Notes under the pieces: generated by a model | Told to the model about the DNA's origin: nothing | What the model saw: the letters and a program-made list of their open reading frames with translations, nothing else | Databases searched by the model: none | Assembly: GCA_030427585.1 (NCBI GenBank) | Contig: JAUIBW010000029.1 | Span: 1-64,000 of the forward strand | DNA from: Bacteroidia bacterium | GTDB taxonomy: Bacteria; Bacteroidota; Bacteroidia; Flavobacteriales; Flavobacteriaceae | DNA length: 64,000 nt | Reading direction: 5' to 3' | Shown: positions 26,980 through 35,946 of the stretch, in pieces | Position numbering within the stretch: the stretch's first letter is position 1 | Layout: every line of letters starts with the position of its first letter | Made by a program: the position numbers and the translations under genes

Positions 26980-27165
26980 ATGAAAAAAATTTTAAACTTG
27001 AGAGGAGTTTCCTTATTAAGTAAAAATGATCAAAGTCAAATTTTGGGTTCGCGCAGCGGGACTCCTTGTTTTCAAAACGGAAATCTGTGTTGTATAGATA
27101 CTGGCAATGGAAGTATCTGTGATACCGGACACTGCCTTCCTAATGGATATTGTCTATTTTCTTAA
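26980..27165 (+). CDS. Cysteine-rich leader peptide A (GG-type, RiPP- or bacteriocin-like precursor)
   Basis: 61 residues. The leader MKKILNLRGVSLLSKNDQ then SQILGS is almost the same as that of the next gene and follows the LSKxEQxxIxG(G/S) pattern of Bacteroidota double-glycine-type leaders, so export and cleavage after Gly-Ser by a C39 peptidase-transporter is likely. The core has six Cys in the order C-x6-CC-x8-C-x4-C-x5-C and ends LFS. No modifying enzyme or transporter gene lies nearby in the window. It may be a disulfide-bonded secreted peptide or a RiPP. Confidence 0.7.
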   Translation: MKKILNLRGVSLLSKNDQSQILGSRSGTPCFQNGNLCCIDTGNGSICDTGHCLPNGYCLFS

Positions 27166-27178
27166 AACAAATTATATC

Positions 27179-27370
27179 ATGAAAAAAATTTTAAATTTAA
27201 AAGGAGTTTCCTTATTAAGTAAAACCGAACAAAGTTCAATCTCCGGTTCGGGAGGAAGAGGTTCTGGCTGTTATCAAAACGGATATCAATGTTGTACCTG
27301 GAGAGGTGGAGTACGTTTATTTTGTGATGCAGGTACATGCATGTCAAATGGGCGTTGTCATTTTATATAA
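27179..27370 (+). CDS. Cysteine-rich leader peptide B (paralogue of A)
   Basis: 63 residues from the ATG at 27179; an upstream in-frame ATG at 27107 lies inside peptide A and is not used in this reading. The leader is MKKILNLKGVSLLSKTEQ then SSISGS, and the core has C-x6-CC-x9-C-x4-C-x5-C. Even the DNA ahead of both ATGs is repeated (AAAACAAATTATAT(T/C)ATG), showing a recent tandem duplication. It is 13 bases from gene A, and both end at a strong terminator. Confidence 0.7.
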   Translation: MKKILNLKGVSLLSKTEQSSISGSGGRGSGCYQNGYQCCTWRGGVRLFCDAGTCMSNGRCHFI

Positions 27371-27391
27371 CCGTAATAATTAATTTTCATT

Positions 27392-27435
27392 AAAAAAAAT
27401 GCTCTGAAAACTGATTTTCAGAGCATTTTTTATTT
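27392..27435. terminator. Bidirectional terminator between peptide B and metZ
   Basis: ATGCTCTGAAAA / TTTTCAGAGCAT forms a 12-bp stem with a CTGA loop, flanked by A-run and T-run, so it can work for the peptide genes on plus and the metY-metZ operon on minus. Confidence 0.9.
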
Positions 27436-27467
27436 TATATCAACACTATTAAGAAGTTTTATAGCTT

Positions 27468-28646
27468 CTATATCTTTTCTAATGCTTGTTCTAAATCCGA
27501 TATAATATCCTCAATATGCTCTAACCCCACAGAACAACGTACCATTCCATCTGTAATTCCAACAACAAGCTTATCTTCATCAGCTAGTTTACTATGTGTT
27601 GTTGAAGCAGGATGTGTAATTATGGTTCTCGTATCGCCAAGGTTAGCAGACAAAGAACACATTTGTACACTATCAAAAAAAGTTTTACCTCCTTGTATCC
27701 CTCCTTTTACTTCAAAGGCAACAATATTACCTCCCATTTTCATTTGCTTTTTGGCAACTGCATATTGCGGGTGAGATTTCAAAAATGGGTATTTTACCCA
27801 GTTTATTTTAGGGTGTGATTCTAAAAACTCTGCTAACTTTAGTGCATTCTCACAGTGACGATCTACTCGAACTGCTAAGGTTTCTAAACTTTTAGACAAT
27901 ACCCACGCATTAAAAGGCGATAGCGATGGCCCCGTGTTACGCGAAAAGAGGTAAATTTCTCTTATCAGCTCTTTTTTACCAACAGTCACTCCTCCCAGAA
28001 CTCTTCCTTGACCATCAATTAGCTTAGTTGCAGAATGAATTACCAAATCTGCACCAAACTTAATTGGATTTTGCAAATATGGAGTTGCAAAACAATTATC
28101 AATAACCAAAAGCAGGTTGTGTTTTTTTGCGATCCCTCCCAACAATTCTAAATCTAAAACATCTACTCCCGGGTTTGTTGGGGATTCGGCATATATAATT
28201 TTTGTATTGGGCTGGATCAAACCTTCTATTTTATCCACCTTATCTACCCTAAAATAACTAGTTTCGATATTCCATTTTGGCAAATATTTGGTAAACAAAG
28301 TATGAGTAGAACCAAATACAGATCGAGCCGAAATAATATGATCGCCAGCATCTAATAACGCAGCAAATGTAGAAAATACGGCTGCCATACCTGTTGCAAA
28401 TGCATACCCGTCCTCTGCTCCTTCTAATTTACAAATCTTATCTACAAATTCTGTTGTATTAGGATTGCTAAAACGGCTATATAGATTTCGTTCTTTCTCT
28501 TCTGCAAAAGAGGCTCTCATCTCTTCGGCATCTTCAAAAACAAAGCCCGAGGTTAAATACATCGGTGTAGAATGCTCTAAAAATTGTGTTTTATCAGTTT
28601 GCGTTCTTACCGCTTGTGTTTCAAAATTTAAACTTTTAAGACTCAT
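27468..28646 (-). CDS. metZ: O-succinyl/acetylhomoserine sulfhydrylase
   Basis: A 392-residue PLP enzyme of the Cys/Met metabolism family. The PLP lysine is in VIHSATKLIDGQGR; the N-terminal YSRFSNPNT and the C-terminal HPASTTHSKL with SVGLEHIEDI are typical. It makes homocysteine directly from an activated homoserine and sulfide. It is last in the SAM-controlled operon and overlaps osmC by 4 bases. Cystathionine gamma-synthase activity is possible, but the operon with metX suggests sulfhydrylation. Confidence 0.88.
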   Translation of the reverse strand: MSLKSLNFETQAVRTQTDKTQFLEHSTPMYLTSGFVFEDAEEMRASFAEEKERNLYSRFSNPNTTEFVDKICKLEGAEDGYAFATGMAAVFSTFAALLDAGDHIISARSVFGSTHTLFTKYLPKWNIETSYFRVDKVDKIEGLIQPNTKIIYAESPTNPGVDVLDLELLGGIAKKHNLLLVIDNCFATPYLQNPIKFGADLVIHSATKLIDGQGRVLGGVTVGKKELIREIYLFSRNTGPSLSPFNAWVLSKSLETLAVRVDRHCENALKLAEFLESHPKINWVKYPFLKSHPQYAVAKKQMKMGGNIVAFEVKGGIQGGKTFFDSVQMCSLSANLGDTRTIITHPASTTHSKLADEDKLVVGITDGMVRCSVGLEHIEDIISDLEQALEKI

Positions 28647-29068
28647 ACTTCTTTATTGTTAACCACTACCTTGTACTCTATTGTAGCTGTAGGTTCTAAT
28701 GTTTTGGATACCGAGCAATATTTCTCAAATGACAATTCTGCCGCTCTCTGTGCTTTTTCTGGAGTAATATCACCTTCGAGATAAACACTTACTGTAATTT
28801 TTTTAAATGGTTTTGCTCCATCAATTTCTTCGCGAGTACCATCTACTTCTGCTCTATAGTCTGTAATTTCCTGTCGTTGTTTCTTCAAAATAGAAATTAT
28901 ATCAATAGCACTACATCCTGCTACTCCCATCAATACATATTCCATTGGACTTGGTGCCTGATCATGTCCTCCAACTTTGGCAGTACTATCTATATAGGTT
29001 ACATGCCCTCTTTCATTTTTTAACTCGAAATGATAATCGTTGTCTATTCTTTTTAGTTGTATTTTCAT
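28643..29068 (-). CDS. OsmC/Ohr-family protein
   Basis: A 141-residue OsmC-fold protein. The conserved cysteine motif is PMEYVLMGVAGCSAIDIISIL, and a second Cys lies in EKYCSVSKTL, the pair used for thiol peroxidase or hydroperoxide reduction. Its place between thrA and metZ suggests a role with sulfur compounds. It may be a redox or persulfide handling partner, but this is inference. Confidence 0.85.
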   Translation of the reverse strand: MKIQLKRIDNDYHFELKNERGHVTYIDSTAKVGGHDQAPSPMEYVLMGVAGCSAIDIISILKKQRQEITDYRAEVDGTREEIDGAKPFKKITVSVYLEGDITPEKAQRAAELSFEKYCSVSKTLEPTATIEYKVVVNNKEV

Positions 29069-29081
29069 TATATATCGTTTT

Positions 29082-29202
29082 GGGCGTTCCCCTAACCAAT
29101 TAGGGGTCGGGCTTTCAGCTATATCTTTTATAATCTAAAAGCCTTTCGATACTATTCTAGGCTAACAGGATTATAAAAGGATGCCACTTCAATCCCTAAC
29201 GC
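29082..29202 (+). repeat. Structured dispersed repeat, copy 1 (osmC-thrA gap)
   Basis: The 121-bp element opens GGGCGTT and closes AACGC, so the ends pair (GCGTT/AACGC). Inside are CCCCTAA-ccaa-TTAGGGG, then CGGGCTTTCAGCTATATC, a long stem ATCTTTTATAATC / GATTATAAAAGGAT with an inner AGCCT/AGGCT stem, and ATGCCACTTCAATCCCTAACGC as the tail. The 3' half is shared with the copy at 53193-53289. I recall that similar elements are widely scattered in Flavobacteriaceae; whether this one equals an Rfam motif such as Flavo-1 cannot be decided here. Confidence 0.6.
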
Positions 29203-29212
29203 AATTATTATT

Positions 29213-31627
29213 TCATCCTTTTTCTGCTAATCGTAAGACATCTCCAAACACTCCTCTTGCTGTTACGGCTGCTCCGGCACCAGCTCCCTGAATTACGATA
29301 GGTTGATCGCCATATGATTCTGTATAAATCTCGAATATAGAGTCGGAACCTTTTACTTGTCCTAACGCACTACTTTGAGGTACAGAAACTAATTTAACAT
29401 CCAAATTTCCTTTCTCTTGTGACAAATCACCCCAAAGATCACCAATATATCGCAATACATGATCAGGTTTTTGTTCTTCTTTAACTTTTTTATAAACAAC
29501 GTCTAATTCTTTTAGTCTTTCTAAAAACTCTTTTGCTTCTCCAGCCCTTAGTTCTTCAGGAATTAGATTATGAATATTAATATCTTCAAATTCGTTGCTT
29601 AAATCCAATTCCCTTGCTAGAATTAATAATTTTCGTCCTACATCATTACCACACAGATCTTCTCTAGGGTCAGGCTCAGTAAACCCTTTATCAATTGCCT
29701 CTTGCAATACCTCACTAAACGGTCGTTCTTCTACAGAAAAAGTATTAAATAAGTAACTTAATGACCCAGAGAAAACTCCTTTAATTCGAGTTATATTCTC
29801 TCCCGACAAATGCAGTAACTTAATAGTATCAATCAACGGTAATCCAGCTCCTACATTAGTTTCGTACAGATATTGTTTTTGATTTTCATCTAGTTTAACT
29901 CTTAATTTCTTATAAAAATCAAAACTTAATGTATTGGCTACTTTATTAGAGGATACCAAATCAAAACCATGTTCTACCAAATTGATATAGTTTTCTGTAA
30001 ACTCCTGACTAGCTGTATTATCAATAGCGATTAGGTTTTCTAAATGATGATCATCTGCAAATCGAATCACATCTTCTACTGTATATGCAATTCCTTTTTC
30101 ATCGATAGCATTTTTCCAGTTTTGCGCTACCCCGCTTTTATCTAAGAGTACTTTCTTAGAATTTGCTACTGCAAAAATATTGAGGTTGATCTTTTTTCGT
30201 TTTTCGATCTGTTCTGAAGATTTTAAGATTTGATCTATCAACGTGCCTCCTACTAATCCATGACCAAATATGGCTATATTGATTTTTTTAGAAATTTCGA
30301 AAATCTCACCATGAATCACATTTAAGGCACGATGTAATTGTTCTTTTCGCACCACCAAACTCACATTTTTTCCTGTAACCGTATTATTAAACAATAATGG
30401 GATTACCTGATTCTTAATCAGTGCATTATATGGCTTATGAAATGTACTTAGATCCTGGCCAATAATAGAAATCACAGAGACGTCTTTTTCTATCGAAATA
30501 CCACTAACATCACGTTTATAAAAATCTGATTCGAATTCTTGCTCTAATATAGATTTGGCTTCTTTTGCTTTATCGGCTTCAACAACAAAACCTATCCCCC
30601 TTTCTGATGAACCTTGCGAAATAATACTAACACTAATATTTTTATGGGCTAGTGCTTTAAATATTCTTGCATCTACTCCTACTTTTCCCAAAAGCCCTCT
30701 TCCTTCGAGATTGACTAGAGCTACATTTTCTAAAACAGAAAGAGATTTGATTCCTTTTTCACTCGGTTCAGATGTAATTAGAGTTCCTTTATTTTTATGA
30801 TCAAAAGTATTTAAAATCCTTAGCGGGATATTCTTTTCTATTAATGGGATTATTGTTTTTGCATGTAAAATATTAGCTCCAAAATATGCTAATTCATTAG
30901 CCTCTGTAAATGATAGCTTCTCAATTTTTATAGCATTGGGTACTAAGTCTGGGTTTGCTGTATAGATCCCGTTTACATGAGTAAAACTTTGTAATTCTTC
31001 TGCTTCTAGATAATTTGCTAGCAATGATGCAGTATAATTACTTCCATTTCTTCCTAAAGTGGTCGTTTCATTTTTGGTATTAGACGCTATAAAACCTGTG
31101 ACTATATTTACCGTAGCCCCATTATATGTTTGAAAATGATTAATTACATTTTCTTTGGATAGTTTATCGAGAGGCTGGGCATCTCCAAATTGGGCATCTG
31201 TGATAATAAGGGCTCTACTATCGGTAAAATTAGCTCTGATGTTTTTTTCTTTAAGAATTTGCGTTACCAATTTGGCCGAAATAACTTCGCCCTGTGATAG
31301 TACTTGATCTTTTATCCTCTTACTATAGTCTCCTAAAAGTGAAACTCCTTCAAAAAGTTTGTCTAATGTTTCGAACTCCTGGTTAAAATCAGCATTATTA
31401 AAATCTGCAATTTGATATTTTTTAAGTGCTTCTAGTTGTTCCTGGTATTCTTTTCCCTTAACAGCTTTTTCAAGAATTTCTTCAAGCTCATCGGTTGTAT
31501 TACCACGAGCAGAAAGGACAACGGTAATCTTTTCACCATTTTTAACCTTATCTTCAATTATATCTATCACTGCATGAATTCCTTTTCCGTTAGCAAGTGA
31601 TTTCCCTCCAAATTTTAAAACTTTCAT
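29213..31627 (-). CDS. thrA: Bifunctional aspartate kinase / homoserine dehydrogenase
   Basis: About 804 residues from the start at 31627 (MKVLKFGGKSLANG); an ATG at 31651 would add eight residues and overlap metX. The kinase half has KFGGKSLANG and TTLGRNGSNYTASLLA, the middle holds ACT repeats (VALVNLEGRGLLGKVG), and the dehydrogenase half has IAIFGHGLVGGTLIDQ for NAD(P) and ITRIKGVFSGSLSYLFN. It converts aspartate to aspartyl phosphate and the semialdehyde to homoserine, the acceptor for MetX. It is in the middle of the metY operon. Confidence 0.94.
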   Translation of the reverse strand: MKVLKFGGKSLANGKGIHAVIDIIEDKVKNGEKITVVLSARGNTTDELEEILEKAVKGKEYQEQLEALKKYQIADFNNADFNQEFETLDKLFEGVSLLGDYSKRIKDQVLSQGEVISAKLVTQILKEKNIRANFTDSRALIITDAQFGDAQPLDKLSKENVINHFQTYNGATVNIVTGFIASNTKNETTTLGRNGSNYTASLLANYLEAEELQSFTHVNGIYTANPDLVPNAIKIEKLSFTEANELAYFGANILHAKTIIPLIEKNIPLRILNTFDHKNKGTLITSEPSEKGIKSLSVLENVALVNLEGRGLLGKVGVDARIFKALAHKNISVSIISQGSSERGIGFVVEADKAKEAKSILEQEFESDFYKRDVSGISIEKDVSVISIIGQDLSTFHKPYNALIKNQVIPLLFNNTVTGKNVSLVVRKEQLHRALNVIHGEIFEISKKINIAIFGHGLVGGTLIDQILKSSEQIEKRKKINLNIFAVANSKKVLLDKSGVAQNWKNAIDEKGIAYTVEDVIRFADDHHLENLIAIDNTASQEFTENYINLVEHGFDLVSSNKVANTLSFDFYKKLRVKLDENQKQYLYETNVGAGLPLIDTIKLLHLSGENITRIKGVFSGSLSYLFNTFSVEERPFSEVLQEAIDKGFTEPDPREDLCGNDVGRKLLILARELDLSNEFEDINIHNLIPEELRAGEAKEFLERLKELDVVYKKVKEEQKPDHVLRYIGDLWGDLSQEKGNLDVKLVSVPQSSALGQVKGSDSIFEIYTESYGDQPIVIQGAGAGAAVTARGVFGDVLRLAEKG

Positions 31628-31640
31628 TTTTTCTTTTTCT

Positions 31641-32603
31641 TTAAAACACATCTTTCAATAATGCATTCAATTGTTCAAATTCTATTAAAAAGGCATCGTG
31701 ACCATGAACCGAGTTAATTATGTTATGAGTAACATTTTGTTTTACTCTTTTCAGTTTTTTAAATGTAACTCTATCTTCTTCCGCTGTAAAAAATATATCA
31801 GAATCTACACTGATGATATGAATATTGGATTGGATTGATGCGGCTACTTCATTAAAATCTCCACGTCCTTCGGTTATATCTATATTTGCCAGGATATGAT
31901 TTAGTTCCTTATACGCAGAAAGCGCAAATCTACCATCTAGTTTTTCTCCGTGATACAATAGCCAGCTCTCTATATTATACATATCTTTCTCGTCGTTATA
32001 AGTGCGATTAAATTTTTGCTTAAATGATTCTGGAGATCTATAGATCAACATGGCATGTAATCTGGCATCATGAACAGGGTTTTTAGAATTCAATAAAATC
32101 TGTTCTTGTACCAAACAATTGGCTTTTAACCAATCTGTAGATTTCCAATCTGCAGCCACCGGGATTAGGTGAGTAATTAAACTGGGATTAAGAGCTGCTA
32201 ATTCCCATGCAATTCCCCCACCGACCGATCCTCCAATTACAGCATAAAGTTTATCAATGTTCAATAGTTTTAGCCCTTCAGAGAAAATTGCAGCAATATC
32301 TCGTGCATTAAACATTTGATACTCTTCAATTAAGTTGTCTTCTTTTCTATCATATCCATTTCCAGGAATATTAAAGGATAGAATGGTATATCTATTGGTA
32401 TCAATACACTTATTTTCTCCTATCAAACCATTCCACCAACCATACTCTCCACACACAGTAGAATTACCAGTAAGTGCATGGTTAACTAAAACAATTGGTG
32501 CTGTATAAAGAGGCTTCCCAAATACTTCGTATGTGAGACAGAGCTGATCAATAGATCTTCCCTTTATCGTGGCATAATTTAAGATGTCTAATTCTTGAAG
32601 CAT
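31641..32603 (-). CDS. metX: Homoserine O-acetyltransferase-like alpha/beta hydrolase
   Basis: A 320-residue alpha/beta hydrolase. The nucleophile elbow is VIGGSVGGGIAWE, the oxyanion part VNHALTGNS, and the acid/base pair lies in SVDSDIFFT and SVHGHDAFLIE. These are the MetX landmarks. It activates homoserine with an acyl-CoA for MetY/MetZ. It is somewhat shorter than classical MetX (about 350-380 residues), so the acyl donor is not certain. It sits between metY and thrA. Confidence 0.85.
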   Translation of the reverse strand: MLQELDILNYATIKGRSIDQLCLTYEVFGKPLYTAPIVLVNHALTGNSTVCGEYGWWNGLIGENKCIDTNRYTILSFNIPGNGYDRKEDNLIEEYQMFNARDIAAIFSEGLKLLNIDKLYAVIGGSVGGGIAWELAALNPSLITHLIPVAADWKSTDWLKANCLVQEQILLNSKNPVHDARLHAMLIYRSPESFKQKFNRTYNDEKDMYNIESWLLYHGEKLDGRFALSAYKELNHILANIDITEGRGDFNEVAASIQSNIHIISVDSDIFFTAEEDRVTFKKLKRVKQNVTHNIINSVHGHDAFLIEFEQLNALLKDVF

Positions 32604-32683
32604 TATTTATAATTTCTATGAGGGTATTTTGACACCTCTTTTATTATAAATCCTTTTAGAAAAGGATACCGATTTTGGATCTT

Positions 32684-33970
32684 TTAAATTTTGACTTTCA
32701 CTTTATTAAAAGCTTCTTTTAAATCTTCTTTTAGATCTTCGATATCTTCGAGTCCAACAGATAATCTTATCAAATCCTGAGTTACTCCAGTAGATTCTTG
32801 TTGTGCAGGGTCTAGTTGTTGGTGCGTGGTACTGGCTGGATGTATGATTAAAGATTTAGAATCTCCTATATTTGCCAATAAAGAGAAGATTTTTGTTTCA
32901 TCTACTACTGTTTTAGCCGAGTCAAAACCACCTTTTACTCCAAAAGTAATGATCCCACTTTGCCCTTTTGGCAAGTATTCTTTAGCTAATTTATAGTAGG
33001 TATCATTTTGGAGTCCGGGGTACTTTACCCAACTTACCTCTTCTTGGTTTTCTAACCATTTAGCAAGTTGCAATGCATTTTCGCTATGTTTTTTTATTCT
33101 AATTTCTAAGGTTTCCAAACCTTGCAAAACCTGAAATGCATTAAATGGGCTTAATGCGGCTCCATGATCTCGCAATCCTTCTATTCTGGCTTTTGCTATA
33201 AATGCTGCTGGCCCTAATGCTTCGTGATATACTAACCCATGGTATCCTGGTGAAGGTTCTGTAAACTCGGGGAACTTACCACTAGACCAATCAAAAGTTC
33301 CTGCATCGATAATTGCTCCTCCCAGAGATGTGCCATTACCGCTAATATATTTTGTAAGGGAATGAATTACAATATTAGCCCCATACTCAATAGGGTTAAG
33401 TAATGCCGGTGTGGCTACTGTGTTATCGACTATTAGAGGCACTTTATAGGTTTTAGCTTCAGACGAAATTGCTTTTAAGTCTAAAACATCCAGCTTTGGG
33501 TTTCCTAATGATTCTACAAAAAATGCACGTGTATTCTCTTGTACAGCATCTTTAAAATTATTTGGATTTGAAGGATCTACAAAAGTTGTAGTAATACCAA
33601 ATCTAGGCAATGTAACATTTAACAAGTTGTATGTTCCGCCATATAAACTACTCGATGCAACGATATGATCACCTGTTTTTAATAAGGTTAGTAAAGTAGT
33701 ATTGATTGCTGCTGTACCAGATGACGTTACTACTGCTGCAATACCTCCTTCTAATGCAGCAAGGCGTTGTTCCAGGATATCATTTGTTGGGTTATTCAAT
33801 CTCGTATAAATAAATCCTGTTTCAGACAAATTAAATAGATTGGCGGCATGATCAGAATTGTTAAAAACATATGATGTTGTTTGATAAATTGGTACTGCTC
33901 TTGTTCCACCATTGGCAGACACATCATGACCTGCATGCAAAGCTCCTGTTGCAAATTTTTGTGTACTCAT
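32684..33970 (-). CDS. metY: O-acetylhomoserine sulfhydrylase
   Basis: A 428-residue PLP enzyme with IVIHSLTKYISGNGTSLGG (PLP Lys), YTRLNNPTND, and a C-terminal SLIIHPASTTHQQL. The size and the insert after the PLP lysine mark it as the MetY type, rather than the shorter MetZ type at 27468. It forms homocysteine from O-acetylhomoserine and sulfide. It is the first gene after the SAM-I riboswitch at 34092-34196. MetY and MetZ in one operon give two parallel sulfhydrylases. Confidence 0.92.
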   Translation of the reverse strand: MSTQKFATGALHAGHDVSANGGTRAVPIYQTTSYVFNNSDHAANLFNLSETGFIYTRLNNPTNDILEQRLAALEGGIAAVVTSSGTAAINTTLLTLLKTGDHIVASSSLYGGTYNLLNVTLPRFGITTTFVDPSNPNNFKDAVQENTRAFFVESLGNPKLDVLDLKAISSEAKTYKVPLIVDNTVATPALLNPIEYGANIVIHSLTKYISGNGTSLGGAIIDAGTFDWSSGKFPEFTEPSPGYHGLVYHEALGPAAFIAKARIEGLRDHGAALSPFNAFQVLQGLETLEIRIKKHSENALQLAKWLENQEEVSWVKYPGLQNDTYYKLAKEYLPKGQSGIITFGVKGGFDSAKTVVDETKIFSLLANIGDSKSLIIHPASTTHQQLDPAQQESTGVTQDLIRLSVGLEDIEDLKEDLKEAFNKVKVKI

Positions 33971-34091
33971 AATTTTCTATTTTAAATTTTAAACAAAATT
34001 CAAATACATCAAACACATGATTTACAGTGTATGTAAATAGAAAATTAAAAAGAAAGGAAAACGACAATTAGAGAAATCATAATTGTATCGA

Positions 34092-34196
34092 GTTATCTTT
34101 TCCCGATTAATCGGGATAGAATTTAGCACCTTCTTTAATAAATCAAAGGGTTGCTAAGGTTTCATAGGGTCTATTCCCTCCACCTTTCTTAATAAC
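34092..34196 (-). ncRNA. SAM-I (S-box) riboswitch upstream of metY
   Basis: The minus-strand core is nearly the same as in the metH copy: GGTGGAGGGA, ACCCTATGAAACC, TTAGCAACCC and AAGGTGCTA. P1 pairs GTTATT with GATAAC. A CCCGATTAATCGGG hairpin forms the arm before the 3' P1 strand. It controls metY-metX-thrA-osmC-metZ. It faces away from metK, which therefore is not regulated by it. Confidence 0.92.
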
Positions 34197-34225
34197 TTAC
34201 TAATATGTATAAGAAACTTTGGGGA

Positions 34226-34254
34226 CAAATCTAGTGATTATTTTTAAACCGCAA
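34226..34254 (-). promoter_or_regulatory. Promoter of the metY operon
   Basis: On the minus strand TTG (34252-34254) is followed after 18 bases by TAGATTTG (34226-34233), a full match to the Bacteroidota TTG/TAnnTTTG pair. The transcript would start about 20 bases before the SAM-I aptamer. Confidence 0.65.
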
Positions 34255-34269
34255 AAGATTTCTCAAAAA

Positions 34270-34300
34270 AACCTTGAAGGTTTTGTAAACCTTCAAGGTT
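34270..34300. repeat. REP-like perfect hairpin (AACCTTGAAGGTTT)
   Basis: AACCTTGAAGGTTT-tgt-AAACCTTCAAGGTT, a 14-bp perfect stem. A related, less perfect hairpin occurs at 53309-53335. It lies in the 501-base gap between metY and metK, just upstream of the metY promoter. Similar CCTTGAAGGTTT-type hairpins are scattered in Bacteroidota genomes. Apart from the riboswitch and promoter the rest of this gap holds nothing else I can name. Confidence 0.6.
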
Positions 34301-34471
34301 TGATTACCTTTGCCAAATATTTTTCAGGGAAAGATTTGACTGATTGCAACCCAAATACTGAAATATTTTTTTTACAGTATAAAAAATGCTAAAGCAGTTC
34401 GATTAAGATGTTCTGTCGAAAGCTTCACATTGCAATTACGTCTAAGTATTTTTCCATAAAAACAATAAAGA

Positions 34472-35728
34472 ATGGCATATTTATTTACTTCAGAAAGTGT
34501 ATCTGAAGGACACCCAGATAAAGTAGCAGACCAGATAAGTGATGCATTATTAGATAACTTTTTAGCTTTTGATGCTGACTCTAAAGTAGCCTGCGAAACG
34601 CTTGTTACTACTGGTCAGGTAGTACTTGCTGGAGAAGTAAAATCAAAAACATATCTCGATGTACAATATATAGCAAGAGATGTCATTAATACAATTGGAT
34701 ACACCAAAGGTGCCTACCAATTTAGTGGTGATTCTTGTGGAGTAATCTCTCTTATTCATGAACAATCGCAAGATATTAATCAAGGGGTTGACCGTGAAAA
34801 TAAAGAAGAGCAAGGTGCTGGTGACCAGGGAATGATGTTTGGGTATGCTACCAAAGAAACTGCTAATTACATGCCTTTGGCTCTTGATATTTCGCACAAA
34901 ATATTAATCGAATTAGCCAAATTAAGACGAGAAGGTACAGAAATTCCTTATTTGCGTCCTGACTCTAAAAGTCAGGTAACTATCGAATATAGTGATGATA
35001 ATGTACCTCAACGTATTGTTGCGATTGTAGTTTCTACACAGCATGATGATTTTGATAGTAATGATGATGTAATGCTAAGTAAAATAAAAAGTGATATCAT
35101 TTCTATTTTAATGCCTAAAGTAATTGCTCAATTGCCTGATTATGTTCAACAATTATTTAATGATCAGATCACATATCACATTAACCCAACCGGAAAATTT
35201 GTAATTGGTGGTCCTCACGGAGATACCGGTCTTACCGGAAGAAAAATTATAGTTGATACTTATGGTGGTAAAGGTGCTCATGGTGGAGGTGCTTTTTCGG
35301 GTAAAGACCCAAGTAAAGTAGATCGTTCTGCTGCATATGCATCCAGACATATTGCCAAAAATCTTGTAGCTGCAGGAGTAGCGAATGAAGTATTGGTACA
35401 GGTATCTTATGCAATTGGTGTTGTAGAACCTACTTCTATTTTTGTAGATACTTACGGAAGTAGCTCTCTTGGATTAACCGATGGCGAAATTGCAGAAATA
35501 GTAGGTAAAATCTTTGATATGCGTCCAGCGGCTATCGAGAAACGTCTTAAATTACGTAATCCTATTTACCAAGAAACAGCTGCTTATGGCCATATGGGTA
35601 AAGAACCTCAAACCATTACTAAGGTTTTTGAAAGCCCATATTCTGGTAAAATCGAAAAGGAAGTAGAGCTATTTACCTGGGAGAAACTTGACTATGTAGA
35701 AGCTGTTAAAAAAGCCTTTAATATCTAG
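34472..35728 (+). CDS. metK: S-adenosylmethionine synthetase
   Basis: A 418-residue enzyme making SAM from methionine and ATP. Characteristic: [54 protein letters not shown] and [19 protein letters not shown]. The length is slightly more than usual (about 385-400), as in many Bacteroidota. It diverges from the metY operon, so SAM formed here is the ligand of both riboswitches in the window. Confidence 0.96.
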   Translation: MAYLFTSESVSEGHPDKVADQISDALLDNFLAFDADSKVACETLVTTGQVVLAGEVKSKTYLDVQYIARDVINTIGYTKGAYQFSGDSCGVISLIHEQSQDINQGVDRENKEEQGAGDQGMMFGYATKETANYMPLALDISHKILIELAKLRREGTEIPYLRPDSKSQVTIEYSDDNVPQRIVAIVVSTQHDDFDSNDDVMLSKIKSDIISILMPKVIAQLPDYVQQLFNDQITYHINPTGKFVIGGPHGDTGLTGRKIIVDTYGGKGAHGGGAFSGKDPSKVDRSAAYASRHIAKNLVAAGVANEVLVQVSYAIGVVEPTSIFVDTYGSSSLGLTDGEIAEIVGKIFDMRPAAIEKRLKLRNPIYQETAAYGHMGKEPQTITKVFESPYSGKIEKEVELFTWEKLDYVEAVKKAFNI

Positions 35729-35946
35729 TTTTTATCTGGTTTTATAGTTATTCATCGAAAAATTGAGTGAAGCCCTGAAAAAATGAGGTTTTCCCGTATT
35801 ACGAAATCAAGTATTATCATTACATTTATCCCGTTAATATAAAGTAAGATACATAAACATATCTATTTTGGAGGGAAAATAATTTTGATATGTTTTTTAG
35901 AGTTTTAGTGTATCACTATTGATTAATACATTTTAAATTTAGGGAA

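Noticed and set aside
34092-34196. Riboswitch control of metK
   Set aside because: The aptamer reads on the minus strand towards metY, away from metK.
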